Shown here: piece by piece, positions 6,900 to 12,358 of the stretch
Layout: the number at the start of each line of letters is the position of its first letter
Position numbering within the stretch: position 1 is the stretch's first letter
From: Candidatus Heimdallarchaeota archaeon LC_3
GTDB lineage: Archaea > Asgardarchaeota > Heimdallarchaeia > Hodarchaeales > LC-3
Assembly (NCBI GenBank): GCA_001940645.1
Contig: MDVS01000098.1
Span: 1 to 14,757 of the forward strand
Direction of reading: 5' to 3'
Length of the DNA: 14,757 bases
Notes under the pieces: model-generated
Told to the model about the DNA's origin: nothing
Databases searched by the model: none
Seen by the model: the letters and a program-made list of their open reading frames with translations, nothing else
Made by a program: the position numbers and the translations under genes

Positions 6900-7718
6900 C
6901 AGAATAATACCCTTATATTTGTCGATTTTGCTTTTCTTAATACTGATAAAGATTTAATGTATCGAATAACCATAGATCAAGCAAAATTATTAATTCAGGA
7001 ACTAACTACTGTCTTATCAAAAACACAATTAATTAATCAAGTTCTTTCTCGACCAACTCCTACTGAAAATCTGAAAATTGCAGGAATAAATTCATCATCA
7101 GTATCATCCATTATTGAGACGAGTTTAAATGAACCACACTTTCAATTAGGTGATCAGTCAACACCTTCTGAAGATATAAGACAAAATACCGTTCCTGGAC
7201 TGAAAAAGACTGCTTATGCTAATTTTTCACAGGAACATCTGGATGTGGCTATCCATGCTATACAACAAGATGATATGGAACTGGAACGATCAATATTTGT
7301 TCCAACACAGTATTTGGAAGAGATATTATTACGAGGATTCGATAAACAAAGTCTGATCACCAGAAATATCCATAATACCTTAGAAAAAAGCAAGATTAAG
7401 TATGACAAGAAATATTTATCAAGAGTATTTGCACGATTAGTCGAGGACAAGAAAATAATCAAACAAGAACGGGTATCGAAACAGGGCAGAAATTATACAC
7501 TCTATAGTTTTGGGGATGTCAAGAAAAAGAATTCAATACAAGAAACATTAGAAGAAGTATTAGTAGAGTTTGAGGAAAAAATTTTTACTAAAGATGATTA
7601 CTTGTTAGTAGTGAAAGAACGACAGGTCGATCAAGCGTATGCAGAACAATATCTGGATGAAATGTGTCAAGAAGGGAATCTATTACAGTCGTTTGAGGGA
7701 AAATATAAAAATGTTTAG
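6897..7718 (+). CDS. winged-helix-like domain protein, larger copy (N-terminus probably frameshifted)
   Basis: The longest intact frame starts at a TTG (6897); an ATG at 6958 is the next usual start. The natural start is probably the ATG at 6802 in another frame. Residues 1-40 (LIFVDFAFLNTDKDLMYRIT and following) look like the end of an N-terminal alpha/beta domain. Residues 50-110 form a Ser/Thr/Pro-rich linker. Residues about 112-208 hold a domain shared with the next gene: FVP..YLEE..LRGF..QSL.T..I, a helix, then a basic hairpin (KQERVSKQGRNYTLYSF) that looks like a wing. The tail (209-273) is acidic and helical. The shared domain suggests a DNA-binding winged helix, so a regulator is the working guess. 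It is followed after 13 bases by its smaller paralogue, probably in one operon. Confidence 0.7.
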   Translation: MQNNTLIFVDFAFLNTDKDLMYRITIDQAKLLIQELTTVLSKTQLINQVLSRPTPTENLKIAGINSSSVSSIIETSLNEPHFQLGDQSTPSEDIRQNTVPGLKKTAYANFSQEHLDVAIHAIQQDDMELERSIFVPTQYLEEILLRGFDKQSLITRNIHNTLEKSKIKYDKKYLSRVFARLVEDKKIIKQERVSKQGRNYTLYSFGDVKKKNSIQETLEEVLVEFEEKIFTKDDYLLVVKERQVDQAYAEQYLDEMCQEGNLLQSFEGKYKNV

Positions 7719-7731
7719 GAAAGAAATTTAA

Positions 7732-8082
7732 TTGACTGCTAACATAAAAAAAGCGAAAACGATGAAGGATAAAGACGAATTATTCCCTATTACCAACATA
7801 GAAGAATGTGTTAAAAGGTTGAGAGAAAATTACTCGGATAAAAAGCAATGGATATTTATTCCTCCCACCTTTCAAGATGAATTATTTCTTAAAGGATTTA
7901 TGGGAGAGTCGTTGTTAACTTCTGATATTAAAGGAAAATTACGAAACAACAAGATAACTATTCGCAACGACAATATTAGGGAATACTTAGAAAAATTAGT
8001 GAAAAATGGACACATAACAATTGAAGTAAAGACAACTAAGCATGATCGCAAATATCAAGTGTATAATTTTCCCGAGAATTGA
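7732..8082 (+). CDS. winged-helix-like domain protein, smaller copy
   Basis: From the TTG at 7732 it has 116 residues; the ATG at 7762 would give 106 and aligns with the point where the degraded copy at 4771 has ATA. An AGGA about 11 bases before the TTG slightly favours the longer form. Residues about 24-114 align with residues 115-206 of the preceding gene: both have I-F-[VI]-P, six residues later an E, L-[RK]-G-F-x-x-x-S-L-[IL]-T-x-x-I, and a C-terminal basic hairpin (VKTTKHDRKYQVYNF). This copy consists of the domain alone. The predicted order is helices followed by a two-stranded wing, hence a likely nucleic-acid-binding protein. It may heterodimerise with or antagonise the larger paralogue; that is inference. 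Its stop is only two bases from the stop of the convergent zinc-ribbon gene. Confidence 0.72.
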   Translation: MTANIKKAKTMKDKDELFPITNIEECVKRLRENYSDKKQWIFIPPTFQDELFLKGFMGESLLTSDIKGKLRNNKITIRNDNIREYLEKLVKNGHITIEVKTTKHDRKYQVYNFPEN

Positions 8083-8084
8083 GA

Positions 8085-8555
8085 TTATTCCTCTTCTTGT
8101 TTTTTGTTACCAAAAATCTCTTCAAAAAATTCTCCAAATTGCTGTGATAGAGCTGGATATCCAAGAAATGCAATAACTCCTGTTATCAAGAAAATAATTC
8201 CAAACAATCCGTATATTACAGAACCAAAAAAAACAACAAGGCCGATTATATTAAATCCTATCAGAGTCAACGATCCTAAATCAACATCAAAATAGATAGG
8301 AAATCCAAAAAATTCTCTAAAAATAGCAATTATCCCAAAAAATATTATTGGTGCTGAAATTATCACCCCTATTCCCATTCCAAAAGCTTCTTTTGCAAAG
8401 GTCCTATTTCTATCTCGTTTATATTTTTTGAGCTTTTTTTTGACTCCTTTAACTATATCCTCTGCTGTTAAGTGAGAACCACACTCTGGACATAATGTTT
8501 TATAGCCTGAATATTCAATATTACAAGTTTTACAGACCTTAACACTCAATTTCAA
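8085..8555 (-). CDS. zinc-ribbon protein with C-terminal transmembrane segments
   Basis: A 156-residue protein. It starts with a zinc ribbon (C8, C11, C22, C25; CKTC then CPEC), followed by a basic linker (KKKLKKYKRDRNR, about residues 39-51). Hydrophobic segments follow at about 58-80, 94-113 and 116-137, and an acidic tail EEIFGNKKQEEE closes the protein. The ribbon and basic linker should be cytoplasmic. There is no ATG: the candidate starts are TTG at 8555 and TTG at 8549. An AAAGGAG lies 4 bases before the first and about 10 before the second. The basic linker could contact nucleic acid or the membrane surface. Its 3' end nearly touches the convergent winged-helix gene. A 25-base element 66-90 bases upstream is shared with the 8887 gene. 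Family not recognised beyond the zinc-ribbon. Confidence 0.72.
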   Translation of the reverse strand: MKLSVKVCKTCNIEYSGYKTLCPECGSHLTAEDIVKGVKKKLKKYKRDRNRTFAKEAFGMGIGVIISAPIIFFGIIAIFREFFGFPIYFDVDLGSLTLIGFNIIGLVVFFGSVIYGLFGIIFLITGVIAFLGYPALSQQFGEFFEEIFGNKKQEEE

Positions 8556-8620
8556 ATGCTCCTTTCCCTGGGTAATTTGTATTGTTTAAAAATTAGATTA
8601 ACATCGGATAAATTATTTAG

Positions 8621-8645
8621 TTTTAAAAAAATATACCAGTACAAA
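8621..8645 (-). promoter_or_regulatory. shared upstream element, copy 1 (before the 8555 gene)
   Basis: The 25-base stretch matches 8957-8981 at 20 of 25 positions without gaps. On the minus strand both read TTTGTACTG, a variable middle, then TTTTTTAAA, and they lie 65-70 bases upstream of two membrane-protein starts. In this copy the middle reads GTATAT, TATA-like. A perfect inverted repeat CAAATTC (8642-8648) / GAATTTG (8658-8664) overlaps its end, and an 11-base direct repeat TTTTAAATATT follows at 8665-8675 and 8679-8689. Confidence 0.4.
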
Positions 8646-8680
8646 TTCATAAAATGAGAATTTGTTTTAAATATTCAGTT

Positions 8681-8887
8681 TTAAATATTATTAGGTGTTA
8701 ACGATCTTTTCCAAAACAAAAATATTAAGATTTGTAAGATCAAGAGTAAGACTCCTATAAATCCAATTATCGAAACAGTTAATTCTCTCAAGAGAATGAT
8801 TGAGATCAAAGCACCATAGAATATCGCAGTAAGGATGAAAATATCTATTATAGCATCACTTAATGTATCTTTTACTGTAATTGCCAT
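8681..8887 (-). CDS. small two-pass membrane protein
   Basis: A 68-residue protein from the ATG at 8887. Residues 1-10 are polar. Two hydrophobic segments follow, about 12-33 (IIDIFILTAIFYGALISIIL) and 37-58 (TVSIIGFIGVLLLILQILIFLF), separated by a short RE turn, and the tail WKRSLTPNNI is basic. A helical hairpin with both ends inside the cell is predicted from the charges. No further motif is visible and I do not recognise a family. It shares the 25-base upstream element with the next gene downstream on this strand (8555), so the two may be coregulated. Confidence 0.55.
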   Translation of the reverse strand: MAITVKDTLSDAIIDIFILTAIFYGALISIILLRELTVSIIGFIGVLLLILQILIFLFWKRSLTPNNI

Positions 8888-8956
8888 CGAGGTTTTGATT
8901 TCCTTATTTTAATCCCCGTGATTTGAAAAAATATGAAAAAAATAAATGAAAATGTT

Positions 8957-8981
8957 GTTTAAAAAAGCATTTCAGTACAAA
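8957..8981 (-). promoter_or_regulatory. shared upstream element, copy 2 (before the 8887 gene)
   Basis: Second copy of the element at 8621-8645 (20 of 25 identical). The conserved blocks are CAGTACAAA and TTTAAAAAA on the plus strand. It lies 69 bases upstream of the ATG at 8887. A GAATTTG at 8985-8991 is shared with the flank of copy 1, but the partner arm of the inverted repeat is absent here. Confidence 0.4.
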
Positions 8982-9011
8982 AAAGAATTTGAAATGTTTT
9001 TTGAATATATA

Positions 9012-9128
9012 TTAAAAAAATGTTAGTAATCCTGCTATTCCTAAAATAAACTCATAAAAAACTAAGGGAACAAGTATTTTCGATCTTTTGTGCTTTTTCT
9101 GATAATCGACCTTTGAAATAGTCTCCAC
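9012..9128 (-). CDS. possible 38-residue membrane microprotein or gene remnant
   Basis: A GTG at 9128 opens 38 codons to a TAA at 9012-9014. The product has a basic stretch (YQKKHKRSK) followed by one hydrophobic segment (ILVPLVFYEFILGIAGLLTFF) ending at the C-terminus, a classic positive-inside single-pass layout. The frame is also open further upstream (a TTG lies seven codons earlier), overlapping the end of the HEPN-like gene. No Shine-Dalgarno is obvious, so this could equally be the tail of a lost membrane gene. Confidence 0.25.
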   Translation of the reverse strand: METISKVDYQKKHKRSKILVPLVFYEFILGIAGLLTFF

Positions 9129-9154
9129 ACTGTATTTATTTATCAAATTAAGTC

Positions 9155-9775
9155 TTAAGGATGAAAATTTTCTCTCATCCATTTTTCGTATGATATTTCA
9201 TTTACTATTGATATTAAATTATTAAGCGTAGATTCACAATCATTTTTAAGATTTGATTCAAGAATAGAGTCAATATGGACATATTTATTTCTTATGGTAC
9301 TTATTTTCATCATAGTTTGTTTTTGTTTTAAATTTATTCTCTCGATATCGAAGAGAGTATGAATTCTATCTTCTTGTTTATTTTTGTTCCGGTTTTTTAC
9401 GCTAATGATATTTTTTGATTTCATTTGTTTGTCATTTTCCAAAGTTAATATTAGATGTTTAGTAAGTGATTCATTGATCATTCCTACTGTTGCTATGCAA
9501 GGGAACCAAATTCTGCTAACAAATAAATTTGCAGCTTCTTTAATTCTTTCCATAATAAATTCTGGGACAATAATCCGAATTTTATTTAAATTCGATATAT
9601 TTTCTATTTTTCCTGATAATGATTGGAAATGTTTAGTCTTTACTGTGTCTTCCCACTTTTCTAATATCTCAACCATTTCTTCTTCATTCAGTATGGAATT
9701 TTCTTTTCTTTTCACTATTTCTAATGGTAAGTCATTCCAATAATACCAATCAGGTCCTTCAATTATACTATTCAT
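9155..9775 (-). CDS. protein with a HEPN-type R-x4-H ribonuclease motif
   Basis: A 206-residue protein from the ATG at 9775. The last third contains IRNKYVHID (R162, N163, H167), the R-N-x3-H form of the R-x4-6-H motif of HEPN ribonucleases, followed by a helix (about 175-195), as in that fold. An earlier helix with a buried Trp (AANLFVSRIWFPC, about 81-93) and then MINESLTKHLILTLE would be the paired HEPN helix. In between is a Lys/Asn-rich region (115-135). The first 60 residues are unfamiliar. HEPN proteins cleave RNA, often as toxin or abortive-infection effectors, and usually act as dimers. No antitoxin-like nucleotidyltransferase gene is adjacent. The HEPN call rests on the motif and helix pattern only. 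It lies about 1.4 kb from the end of the viperin operon on the same strand. Confidence 0.55.
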   Translation of the reverse strand: MNSIIEGPDWYYWNDLPLEIVKRKENSILNEEEMVEILEKWEDTVKTKHFQSLSGKIENISNLNKIRIIVPEFIMERIKEAANLFVSRIWFPCIATVGMINESLTKHLILTLENDKQMKSKNIISVKNRNKNKQEDRIHTLFDIERINLKQKQTMMKISTIRNKYVHIDSILESNLKNDCESTLNNLISIVNEISYEKWMRENFHP

Positions 9776-9955
9776 GTTGTTTTCATAAATAATCTTTTAT
9801 TTAATAACGCATTGATTTTGGAATCACTAGTTCTTTAATATTTGAATAAATATTTTGTATTCAAAATTTAAACTCACTAAAGAACTTTATCAGATTTTAT
9901 TGAACCAAACAAAAACAAAAAATAGATCATTGACATCATTTGTGGGTTGAAAATT

Positions 9956-10123
9956 ATGGATAAAGAATGGAAAACCATCTTTACATTTACGAGTAATTCC
10001 GACGTAATCCCAATTTATTTAGATACTCAAAGTAATTGTCAATATTATGAACCCATCACACATGGGTGTCAAGTGTATGGTTCCTATCAGTATCAGAACT
10101 GTCCAAATTATATAAAAAAGTGA
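9956..10123 (+). CDS. possible 55-residue Cys-containing protein
   Basis: From the ATG at 9956 to the TGA at 10121-10123. The C-terminal half has three cysteines and several aromatic residues (NCQYYEPITHGCQVYGSY, then QNCPNYIKK), a composition not expected from random AT-rich DNA, and may bind a metal or form a small cystine-rich fold. The N-terminal half has alternating hydrophobic residues (TIFTFTSNSDVIPIYLD). No good Shine-Dalgarno is visible. It could be an intact microprotein or a fragment of the Cys-rich sequence that follows in another frame from 10147. Confidence 0.35.
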   Translation: MDKEWKTIFTFTSNSDVIPIYLDTQSNCQYYEPITHGCQVYGSYQYQNCPNYIKK

Positions 10124-10146
10124 AAAATTTAAGGAAGTTAATTAAT

Positions 10147-10376
10147 ATGGCCTCACTAGTTGAAGATATGGAAGAAGAAAATTGATTATTTGTGAATCAA
10201 GCAAAAACTTATGAAAAAATCCTAATTGCGATTATGATTTGAAAAAAGACGAATGTTGCCTATGTGTGCAGACGGAAGCACGATGTTCTTCCTGCTCGGA
10301 TAGAAAATTGATAGAACAAAAGAAAAAGACTAAAAAAGAATTGATGTATTTTAGATATCAAGTGGTCGGAGTGTAA
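10147..10376 (+). pseudogene. disrupted Cys-rich (zinc- or cluster-binding) coding sequence
   Basis: An ATG at 10147 gives only 12 codons before TGA. In another frame, after a TGA at 10212-10214, 53 codons are open to a TAA at 10374-10376 and read NPNCDYDLKKDECCLC, then ARCSSCSDRK and a basic tail. That is six cysteines in a CxxC/CCxC layout typical of metal-binding modules. This frame has no usual start before the cysteines, so at least one stop and one frameshift separate it from a plausible start. A decayed gene is the simplest reading. Confidence 0.4.
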
Positions 10377-10467
10377 TAAAATAAAAAGAATAAAATCAGA
10401 ATCAAATCTAAAAAATAATTGTAGAATTTTCCTATTTGGTGAAATTCATATTGAGACCTATTATCAG

Positions 10468-11073
10468 ATGTTAGATGAATTTCCTTATTTTTCAGACCAA
10501 ATGAAAAATCATAATTTAAAGTTACTTCAAATATTTCTGATCAAATTTTATTCAATTATGTTTGAAAAATTATTTTCTTCGGAACAATGTAATAATATTC
10601 TGTTTGTTGAAGATTATAATATAGTTAAAGATGAGAATAAAAAGTTTTTTTTTAAAAATAGATTAATGGACCCAAATACCAAAAATTTATTTAATTTAGG
10701 AATTTATCCTTTAAATACAAAAAAAACAAATTCTAAATGGAATAAAAGGAAATCATTCAATTGGAATAACAAAATAAAAGAAGAAATATGGATTAATAAC
10801 ATCAATAAGACTGTTCTAGAAATAAATAGTTCAAAAGACCTAATTGATTCTTTTAACATAATCATTATTTGTGGATCCTATCATATTGAAGATAATATTA
10901 CAAATAAATTGGAAACAAAAATTATTATGAACTTCATTACCAGAAAATTATTCACATTCTCTTTAAAAATACAAGACTACATCAATTTCCCAATAAAAAT
11001 ATTTAGTAACACAGAAAAATGTATAAAATTTATACCAAGCTCTATTTCAAAAATAATGTTAGAATTTTTTTGA
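10468..11073 (+). CDS. Tiki/TraB-superfamily-like protein; true N-terminus lies upstream of 10468
   Basis: From the first ATG (10468) 201 residues are visible, but the frame is open upstream to 10345. That upstream part encodes CRIFLFGEIHIETYYQ, a hydrophobic strand ending in G-E-x-H (10438-10449). A second hydrophobic strand ends in G-x-x-H near the C-terminal third (NIIIICGSYH, G136-H139 from the ATG), and ILFVEDYN (E48) sits between. Two GxxH motifs with an acidic residue between them are the hallmark of the Tiki/TraB/ChaN superfamily, which includes metalloproteases and erythromycin esterases. No ATG, GTG or TTG precedes the first motif in frame, so the gene is 5'-truncated, frameshifted or uses an unusual start. 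The sequence is extremely Asn/Lys/Ile-rich. It converges with the viperin gene, 86 bases apart. Confidence 0.55.
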   Translation: MLDEFPYFSDQMKNHNLKLLQIFLIKFYSIMFEKLFSSEQCNNILFVEDYNIVKDENKKFFFKNRLMDPNTKNLFNLGIYPLNTKKTNSKWNKRKSFNWNNKIKEEIWINNINKTVLEINSSKDLIDSFNIIIICGSYHIEDNITNKLETKIIMNFITRKLFTFSLKIQDYINFPIKIFSNTEKCIKFIPSSISKIMLEFF

Positions 11074-11159
11074 AAAAAGGTCACATAAACAGTTAATATG
11101 ATTAGTTTTAGTATAAATTCGAAAAAATTTCCACAGAATGGAACACTGAAAAAAAATAG

Positions 11160-11999
11160 TTAATGAGATTTCCAATCATAAATTCCTTCTCTTTTTTTCA
11201 TTTTAACAGACGAGAAGCTAATCTCTTTAAAAGCGTTTTTCATTCCAACCTCTATAATTGGTCTACTTCTCCTCAAATATCCTTTTGTATTATCGAAAAA
11301 TCTTCCTTTATTGTCTATCATAATATAACTTCCTCTCATGTCACAATTTGTTTCTTTGATTGGATTTAAATTTTTGTGATTATTAATAAAATGATTAAAT
11401 TCTTTCTCGTTAACACTATATTCCTTTAGAAAAGCATCATTTTCGCCAAAAATATGTAAAACTTGAAACACTTTCCATCTATCTGGATTTAGTTCTTTCA
11501 TTAAACTTTGCATGCTTTCTTTCCAATTTAATTTTGTAATTACAGTATTTATTTTGATTCTAATTCCTAATTGTTTTATTAATGGAATTAATCCTAAAAT
11601 ATAATTTATATGGGCGTGAATATTAGAATTATACATTTTTCTTCCTAACAATCGTTCTGTATTTTCATTAGATGAATCAATGCTAAAACCGATCCAATCT
11701 AGGTTTTGATTATTATCATATAGAAATTTTTCTCTAATTAAGGACCCATTTGTTACTATACAGGTTGTGATTCCCTTTTCATGAGTAAACTTTAGTAATT
11801 TCTCTATATCATGATAAAGAAGTGGTTCTCCTCCAACAAAGGTTATCTTTTCAGTTCCATGTAAGAAAAGTTGATCAATAATGAATTTCCAATCATCAAA
11901 GCTTAAGACACCTTTTTCATCATTAAAATGTGCAAAACAAAATTTGCATCTATAATTACATGCTCTTGTAAGGTGAATATTGACAGAAATTAAATTCAT
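11160..11999 (-). CDS. viperin-like radical SAM ddhNTP synthase
   Basis: A 279-residue radical SAM enzyme. The cluster motif CNYRCKFC (C14, C18, C21; CxxxCxxC) opens the barrel. GGEP is at 56-59 and the SAM-binding TNGSLI at 83-88. Viperin-specific blocks follow: IKINTVI (148-154), NPDRWKVFQVL (171-181), GEND (185-188), MRGSYIMIDNKGRF (221-234) and the close YDWKSH. These match animal viperin (KINSVI, NPVRWKVFQ, GEN, SYLILDEYMRF) and distinguish it from MoaA or other radical SAM proteins. Viperins convert nucleoside triphosphates to chain-terminating ddhNTPs as antivirals. The animal N-terminal amphipathic helix is absent, as in prokaryotic viperins, so it is soluble, and the final Trp-ending tail of the animal protein is missing. 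No nucleotide kinase gene, a common pVip partner, is visible. It is the last gene of a three-gene operon; the substrate base cannot be told from sequence alone. Confidence 0.92.
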   Translation of the reverse strand: MNLISVNIHLTRACNYRCKFCFAHFNDEKGVLSFDDWKFIIDQLFLHGTEKITFVGGEPLLYHDIEKLLKFTHEKGITTCIVTNGSLIREKFLYDNNQNLDWIGFSIDSSNENTERLLGRKMYNSNIHAHINYILGLIPLIKQLGIRIKINTVITKLNWKESMQSLMKELNPDRWKVFQVLHIFGENDAFLKEYSVNEKEFNHFINNHKNLNPIKETNCDMRGSYIMIDNKGRFFDNTKGYLRRSRPIIEVGMKNAFKEISFSSVKMKKREGIYDWKSH

Positions 12000-12003
12000 C
12001 CCT

Positions 12004-12309
12004 TTAATTCCCTCCTAATTCATTTACTAGAATCTCATAAGTCTTAGATGCATTTTCTTTTGAAGAACACTCTATTTTTATTCGTTGAGTAAAATTTTTT
12101 CCATGGATTTTTATCCTCAGATCTGTTTTATTATAAGGAGAAAAATTTATTTGAGAAGTTCTTTTTATACCCTTTCTACGATTGAATTGACCAGGGATTA
12201 ACCGAACCCAAGGATCTATTTTGAGACAAGTGTTATTAAGATACTTAATTATTGATTGGGCCTCTGTCACTATTGGATGTTTTCCAAATTGAATATGGTG
12301 TTTTTTCAT
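12004..12309 (-). CDS. 101-residue basic protein coupled to viperin, family unknown
   Basis: From the ATG at 12309. The protein is strongly basic (net positive, with RRKGIKR near residues 44-50). Pattern reading suggests a helix (EAQSIIKYLNN, about 16-26), an extended middle with PWVRLIPGQF, two strands (DLRIKIHG and RIKIECS, about 64-83) and a C-terminal helix (ENASKTYEILVNEL). A beta-beta-helix end with a basic surface fits a small nucleic-acid-binding module, but I recognise no family. The gene stops four bases before the viperin ATG, and an AGGAGGG for viperin is embedded in its last codons, so the two are translationally coupled. Upstream, 49 bases containing two inverted repeats separate it from the large helical gene; no Shine-Dalgarno precedes its own ATG. 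Tight coupling implies a role tied to viperin, perhaps as RNA-binding adaptor or cofactor; that is inference. Confidence 0.75.
   Translation of the reverse strand: MKKHHIQFGKHPIVTEAQSIIKYLNNTCLKIDPWVRLIPGQFNRRKGIKRTSQINFSPYNKTDLRIKIHGKNFTQRIKIECSSKENASKTYEILVNELGGN
12010..12016 (-). promoter_or_regulatory. Shine-Dalgarno for viperin
   Basis: AGGAGGG on the minus strand, 10 bases before the viperin ATG at 11999. It lies inside the final codons (ELGGN) of the upstream 101-residue gene, so translation of that gene should influence viperin initiation. It is one of the strongest ribosome-binding sites in the window. Confidence 0.6.
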
Positions 12310-12310
12310 A

Positions 12311-12350
12311 CATTAAAGATTTAATGGGGAACTTATAGATATTCTTCCCC
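12311..12350 (-). promoter_or_regulatory. tandem inverted repeats between the large helical gene and the small gene
   Basis: CATTAAA (12311-12317) and TTTAATG (12320-12326) form a 7-base inverted repeat with a 2-base loop. GGGGAA (12326-12331) and TTCCCC (12345-12350) form a perfect 6-base GC-rich stem with a 13-base loop. Together they fill most of the 49-base gap just before the ATG at 12309. In such AT-rich DNA a GGGG/CCCC stem is conspicuous. It could be an RNA processing site, an operator or a translational control hairpin; it has no following T-run on the minus strand, so a simple terminator is less likely. Confidence 0.4.
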
Positions 12351-12358
12351 AAAAAGCT

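Larger units (their letters stand above)
9776..10467. other. 690-base stretch with two small or decayed Cys-rich genes
   Basis: No gene of usual size. The first 180 bases are AT-rich and upstream of both the HEPN-like gene (leftward) and the 9956 small ORF (rightward). The remainder holds a 55-codon Cys-containing ORF (9956-10123), a disrupted Cys-rich coding stretch (10147-10376) and the open frame that encodes the missing N-terminus of the 10468 protein (10345-10467); each is listed or described separately. Confidence 0.4.

Noticed and set aside
7214..7462. Minus-strand ORF inside the larger winged-helix gene
   Set aside because: Antisense to a domain that is conserved in the neighbouring paralogue.
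8104..8295. Plus-strand ORF opposite the zinc-ribbon membrane gene
   Set aside because: Antisense of transmembrane codons; no ribosome site and no protein-like pattern.
9384..9743. Plus-strand hydrophobic ORF of 119 codons
   Set aside because: Antisense of the HEPN-like gene; hydrophobicity arises from complementing Lys/Glu/Asn codons. The minus frame holds the R-x4-H motif.
10212..10214. TGA in the Cys-rich frame as a possible selenocysteine codon
   Set aside because: The context is not CxxU-like, no SECIS-like hairpin was evident nearby, and the frame also lacks a start, so decay is simpler.
11163..11369. Plus-strand ORF at the 3' end of viperin
   Set aside because: Antisense of the conserved viperin C-terminal blocks.
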